A DNA stretch of 64,000 nt, taken from contig CBDCOU010000003.1 of the NCBI GenBank assembly GCA_965219935.1, positions 3,472,001 through 3,536,000 on the forward strand, read 5' to 3'. The stretch comes from Bin34 sp965219935 (GTDB taxonomy: Bacteria; Chloroflexota; Anaerolineae; Caldilineales; Caldilineaceae). The notes beneath the pieces were generated by a model. The model ran no database searches. It was given only the letters and a program-made list of their open reading frames with translations, and was not told where the DNA came from. The position numbers and the translations under genes are program-made. Shown here piece by piece: positions 61,369 through 64,000 of the stretch (the first letter of the stretch is position 1; each line of letters starts with the position of its first letter).

Positions 61369-63099
61369 ATGAATTCCCATACCCCGGCACCTGCCGCCTC
61401 CGATTTCAGGTTGCCCGCGCGGTCCCGATTCCCGGCCCTGCTGTGCACGATCTGTGTTCTCTTCTCCCTCGCGTCCTGTGCCGCGCCTGGGATTGCCCCC
61501 ATGCACGGTGGGGAGGCGGTGCATGGCGTGCAGCCCGCGACGGTCGTGACCCGAATTCCGTTTGCGGACCGCTCCGGCTGTGCCGGCACCTTTGTGCGTC
61601 ATGCCCTGGACAGTGTGAGCCTGATCCCCGGGGAGAAGGGCGTGTACATGTTCGACAGCAACGGTTCGGGGGTGGCCCTGGGTGATCTGGACCGGGACCT
61701 CCTGCCGGAAATCATCTTGGCGAACCTTTCGGAGCCCAATGTGGTCCTGTGGAATCAAGGCGGTTTGCAGTTCCGGCGCACGGAACTGTCCGACATGGAC
61801 TCCCGGGGTGCGGCCACGGTGGACATCGACGGCGACGGGTTGCTGGACATTGTCTTCACCCGCCGTCTGGAGCCGCCGATCGCGTATCTGAGTCAGGCCA
61901 ACTCGCTTGCGACACAGACCTCGGCGTTTTCAAGGACGGTTCTGCCGGGCATCGCGAAGCTTGCCTACAGCATGGCATGGACCGACACGGATGCGGACGG
62001 TGATCTGGACCTGCTGACCGGTTCCTACGATCTGGAACTCCAGGCGTTGCTGGGAGAAGGCTTTGAGGGCCAGACAGACTCGGGGGTCTATTGGCACGAA
62101 TATCGCGACGGCCGCTTCCACAGCCGCATGTTGGCGCGTCGTTCCCAGGCCCTGGCCCTCGCCGCCCTGCCCGCGCGCGAGGGCGCGGTGGTTGTGGCGG
62201 GCAACGACTTTTTGCTGGCAGATGGAGCTTGGAAGTGGCGCAGCGAAGGCTGGCAAGACAGTGTGCCCTTCGAACACACGACCCAGAACACCATGAGTTA
62301 CAGCGTGGGCGACGTCAACAACGACGGGCACCTGGATTTGTTCGCCGCCGACATGAAGCCGCGCACAGATGATCCGGCGGTGCAGGCGGCGTGGGCTCCG
62401 GTGATGGCGAAGGTGCTGGAGGATCCGACCGACCGGCAAATCACGGAAAACGTCCTGCAGGTACAGGACCAGGAAGGAGGATTTGCAAATGCAGCGCCGG
62501 TTGCGGGCATCGCGGCGACCGGCTGGACCTGGTCCTCGCAACTGGCGGATTTCGATCAGGACGGCTTCCTGGATCTGTACGTGGTCAACGGCATGAATGC
62601 GGTCGAACTGTTCAGCCACCTGCCGGGCAACGAACTGGTGGAGACCAACTGGGTCTTCCGCAATGATCAGGGCCGGGGTTTTGTGCCGGCCCCGGAATGG
62701 AACATGGGGTTGCGCGAGGGGGGCCGGGGCATGACCGTCGGGGATGTGGACTTCGACGGCGATCTGGATGTCGTGGTCAGCAACCTGTTGTCGCCGGCCG
62801 TCCTGCTGGAGAACCGGTTGTGTCAGGGAGCGTCAATCCAGATCCGGCTGCGGGACCGCTATGCCCACAACACGCACGGTGTTGGCGCCCAACTAGTGCT
62901 GCACACGGACCAAGGGTCCCAATTGAGGCTGCTGGAGGTCACGGGCGGGTATCTGTCCGGTTTGCCGCCCTTGGTTCACTTTGGTTTCCCGGAGCAGGCG
63001 GAACTACGGCAGTTGGAGATCCTTTGGCCTGACGGGGAAAGCCAGACGCTGCGGAACTTGGAGCCGAATCATCTGTATACGATTGTGCGAACCGACTGA
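61369..63099 (+). CDS. FG-GAP/VCBS-repeat lipoprotein with UnbV (ASPIC) domain, CRTAC1-like
   Basis: A 576-residue protein starting at the ATG at 61369. The signal region LCTICVLFSLASCAAPG gives a lipobox LASC. Calcium-binding FG-GAP-like repeats are clear: GVALGDLDRDLLPEIILANL, then AATVDIDGDGLLDIVFTRRL, and WTDTDADGDLDLLTGSYDLE, with SVGDVNNDGHLDLFAADMKP and VGDVDFDGDLDVVVSN later. The last 100 residues form a UnbV-type domain (GVGAQLVLHTDQGSQLRLLE...GFPEQAELRQLEILWPDGES). Such proteins are beta-propellers on the cell surface that bind ligands or polysaccharide. Tight linkage to the sugar permeases suggests that it helps capture the same substrate. Confidence 0.88.
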   Translation: MNSHTPAPAASDFRLPARSRFPALLCTICVLFSLASCAAPGIAPMHGGEAVHGVQPATVVTRIPFADRSGCAGTFVRHALDSVSLIPGEKGVYMFDSNGSGVALGDLDRDLLPEIILANLSEPNVVLWNQGGLQFRRTELSDMDSRGAATVDIDGDGLLDIVFTRRLEPPIAYLSQANSLATQTSAFSRTVLPGIAKLAYSMAWTDTDADGDLDLLTGSYDLELQALLGEGFEGQTDSGVYWHEYRDGRFHSRMLARRSQALALAALPAREGAVVVAGNDFLLADGAWKWRSEGWQDSVPFEHTTQNTMSYSVGDVNNDGHLDLFAADMKPRTDDPAVQAAWAPVMAKVLEDPTDRQITENVLQVQDQEGGFANAAPVAGIAATGWTWSSQLADFDQDGFLDLYVVNGMNAVELFSHLPGNELVETNWVFRNDQGRGFVPAPEWNMGLREGGRGMTVGDVDFDGDLDVVVSNLLSPAVLLENRLCQGASIQIRLRDRYAHNTHGVGAQLVLHTDQGSQLRLLEVTGGYLSGLPPLVHFGFPEQAELRQLEILWPDGESQTLRNLEPNHLYTIVRTD

Positions 63100-63209
63100 A
63101 GGTGACTCGTGGACCAGGGTGACGCGACTGTGCGGTTGACTTTGAAGGCAAGCCTCCGTGACCGGCTGAAGAATGTTCGGTTCCGGGTTGCGGGCGACCT
63201 GTGCACGCA

Positions 63210-63467
63210 CTACTCCTTGAATGGATCGGAGTGGGTTCCGGTGCGCACCAAGTGCAATGCGTCGTTGTGAATCCGATGGATAACGAGCCAATTGGCTTCG
63301 GGATGCAATTCGTGACACCCTTTCCAGCCTCCTTGCAGTGGATGGTCTCGATAGTGCTCGGACAATGATTCCCGCCTGATCAGGGACGATAGCGGTGACT
63401 ACCGGTTCGTCAAGTCCTTACCTCGTGCCTTCGAGTTTCGCGTTTGAACCGGGATGTAGTACAGCAG
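63210..63467 (-). pseudogene. Decayed YafQ/RelE-type toxin
   Basis: Directly downstream of the antitoxin gene, family pieces appear in several frames. Near the stop one frame gives EHYRDHPLQGGWKGCHELHP, then EANWLVIHRIHNDALHLVRT with GTHSDPF, which is the YafQ C-terminus with its catalytic His residues. Upstream fragments SRFKRETRR and RGKDLTNR occur in other frames with stops between. The gene therefore carries at least two frameshifts. YafQ is a ribosome-dependent mRNA endonuclease; this copy should be dead. Confidence 0.75.
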
Positions 63468-63728
63468 TCAACATTCATCGAGGTCCTTGAACAGTTCCAC
63501 ATCGCTGCCAAAACCCTGGCCTCGACCTTCGTCCAAGTCCCTCATGGCCTTGACTGTCTCCAAGTTGGGGACTTGGACAGTGAAGGGCAGTCGTTGTTCC
63601 TCCGCCACGCGCAGCAGCAACAGACGGATTGCATCAGACATGGTCAAGTCCATGGCTTGCAGTGCCTCGGCAGCGCGGGCTTTGGTGTCGCTATCGATCC
63701 GTGCACGCACAACTGTGTCATTATTCAT
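63468..63728 (-). CDS. RelB/DinJ-family antitoxin
   Basis: An 86-residue protein starting at the ATG at 63728 with GGAGG 9 nt upstream. It has the RelB/DinJ ribbon-helix-helix N-terminus (NNDTVVRARIDSDTKARAAE) with ALQAMDLTMSDAIRLLLLRV, followed by the conserved LPF-VQVPN linker and the acidic toxin-binding tail ending FKDLDEC. DinJ binds YafQ and its own operator. The partner toxin downstream is broken, while this gene is intact. Confidence 0.88.
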   Translation of the reverse strand: MNNDTVVRARIDSDTKARAAEALQAMDLTMSDAIRLLLLRVAEEQRLPFTVQVPNLETVKAMRDLDEGRGQGFGSDVELFKDLDEC

Positions 63729-63851
63729 CGCGAAGATCCTCCTCTGTGTGACTCTGTTGCAGCTACAGCGCTGCGTTTGGTCAAGGGTGCCTCTCAACCG
63801 ATACCCTTTCGTTGGGGAATTACATACCTGTGTACCCAAGTGGAAAGCCGT

Positions 63852-64000
63852 TCAGTCGGTCTTGCGCGTGCGTTGGCGGCCTGTTTCTTCCTCATAGCGC
63901 CAATGTGCCTTGGGTTTGGCGCCCAGTATGGCCTCGGCAATCACTTCCGGCGTGGCATCGATGCGCTCCGATAGGCCATACTGCACAGGACGCCCGCGCA
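63852..64000 (-). CDS. 3' end of a gene running off the window
   Basis: The minus-strand frame entering at the window edge reads GRPVQYGLSERIDATPEVIA and EAILGAKPKAHWRYEEETGR before a TGA at 63854-63852. The composition is protein-like, and it lies just upstream of the antitoxin gene on the same strand. No family is recognised from 49 codons. Confidence 0.4.
   Translation of the reverse strand, partial: RGRPVQYGLSERIDATPEVIAEAILGAKPKAHWRYEEETGRQRTRKTD

Overview
The window reads as a GC-rich chromosomal segment of a free-living or host-associated bacterium, most likely a Chloroflexota member related to Caldilineales. This placement is an inference from content: many carbohydrate ABC importers without their own ATPases, sugar-binding lipoproteins carrying twin-arginine signals (RRxFL followed by LAAC or LASC), heavy use of Opp/Dpp-type importers, and abundant IS scars. 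No rRNA, tRNA, CRISPR array or phage module was seen.

Layout. 1-2.7 kb: the end of an agmatinase-family gene, a ribbon-helix-helix antitoxin with a decayed PIN toxin, and a divergent-looking AAA ATPase with a leaderless-type promoter. 3.2-11.6 kb: one operon coding an Opp/Dpp importer (dppD, dppF, dppB, dppC) with a GH29 fucosidase-like and a GH2 mannosidase-like enzyme inside it. Its probable binding protein (16.2-18.2 kb) lies beyond an opposed secreted 16-blade WD40 gene. 18.9-19.6 kb: an apparently intact higBA pair. 20.0-23.0 kb: a secreted leucine-rich-repeat gene fused to a transposase stub, followed by a mosaic of IS and binding-protein debris. 23.2-29.9 kb: an S9 peptidase, a steroid-type dehydrogenase/5-alpha-reductase pair (frameshifted), an orphan branched-chain-amino-acid-type binding protein and a dead IS5-type element. 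30.6-40.0 kb: glucose-6-phosphate isomerase, a membrane protein, then an ABC sugar operon with an M14 peptidase bracketed by 243-bp direct repeats, and an extended SDR. 40.8-46.1 kb: an M20 peptidase and an AAA/PD-(D/E)XK gene cut in two by an IS607-type element (tnpA and tnpB). 47.0-50.2 kb: another sugar ABC operon. 51.2-52.9 kb: an atypical dual-specificity phosphatase with Ser at the catalytic Cys position, a probable AhpD-like selenoprotein (CxxU, in-frame UGA) and a small membrane protein. 53.2-63.1 kb: an AGE-family epimerase and two further sugar ABC operons, the second ending in an FG-GAP/UnbV lipoprotein. 63.2-63.7 kb: a RelB/DinJ antitoxin beside a decayed YafQ-type toxin.

How it works together. 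The dominant theme is scavenging of sugars and glycans: extracellular lipoproteins capture oligosaccharides, permease pairs import them (four of the five importers need an ATPase coded elsewhere), and unsecreted glycosidases and epimerases process them inside the cell. The second theme is genome erosion: at least six degraded IS relics, two toxin genes that decayed while their antitoxins stayed intact, and a duplicated gene tail.

The most noteworthy item is the AhpD-like gene at 51813-52439. Its UGA replaces the second redox Cys, the family's Glu/Cys/His spacings are kept, 117 open codons follow, and a 7-bp SECIS-like hairpin sits just downstream.
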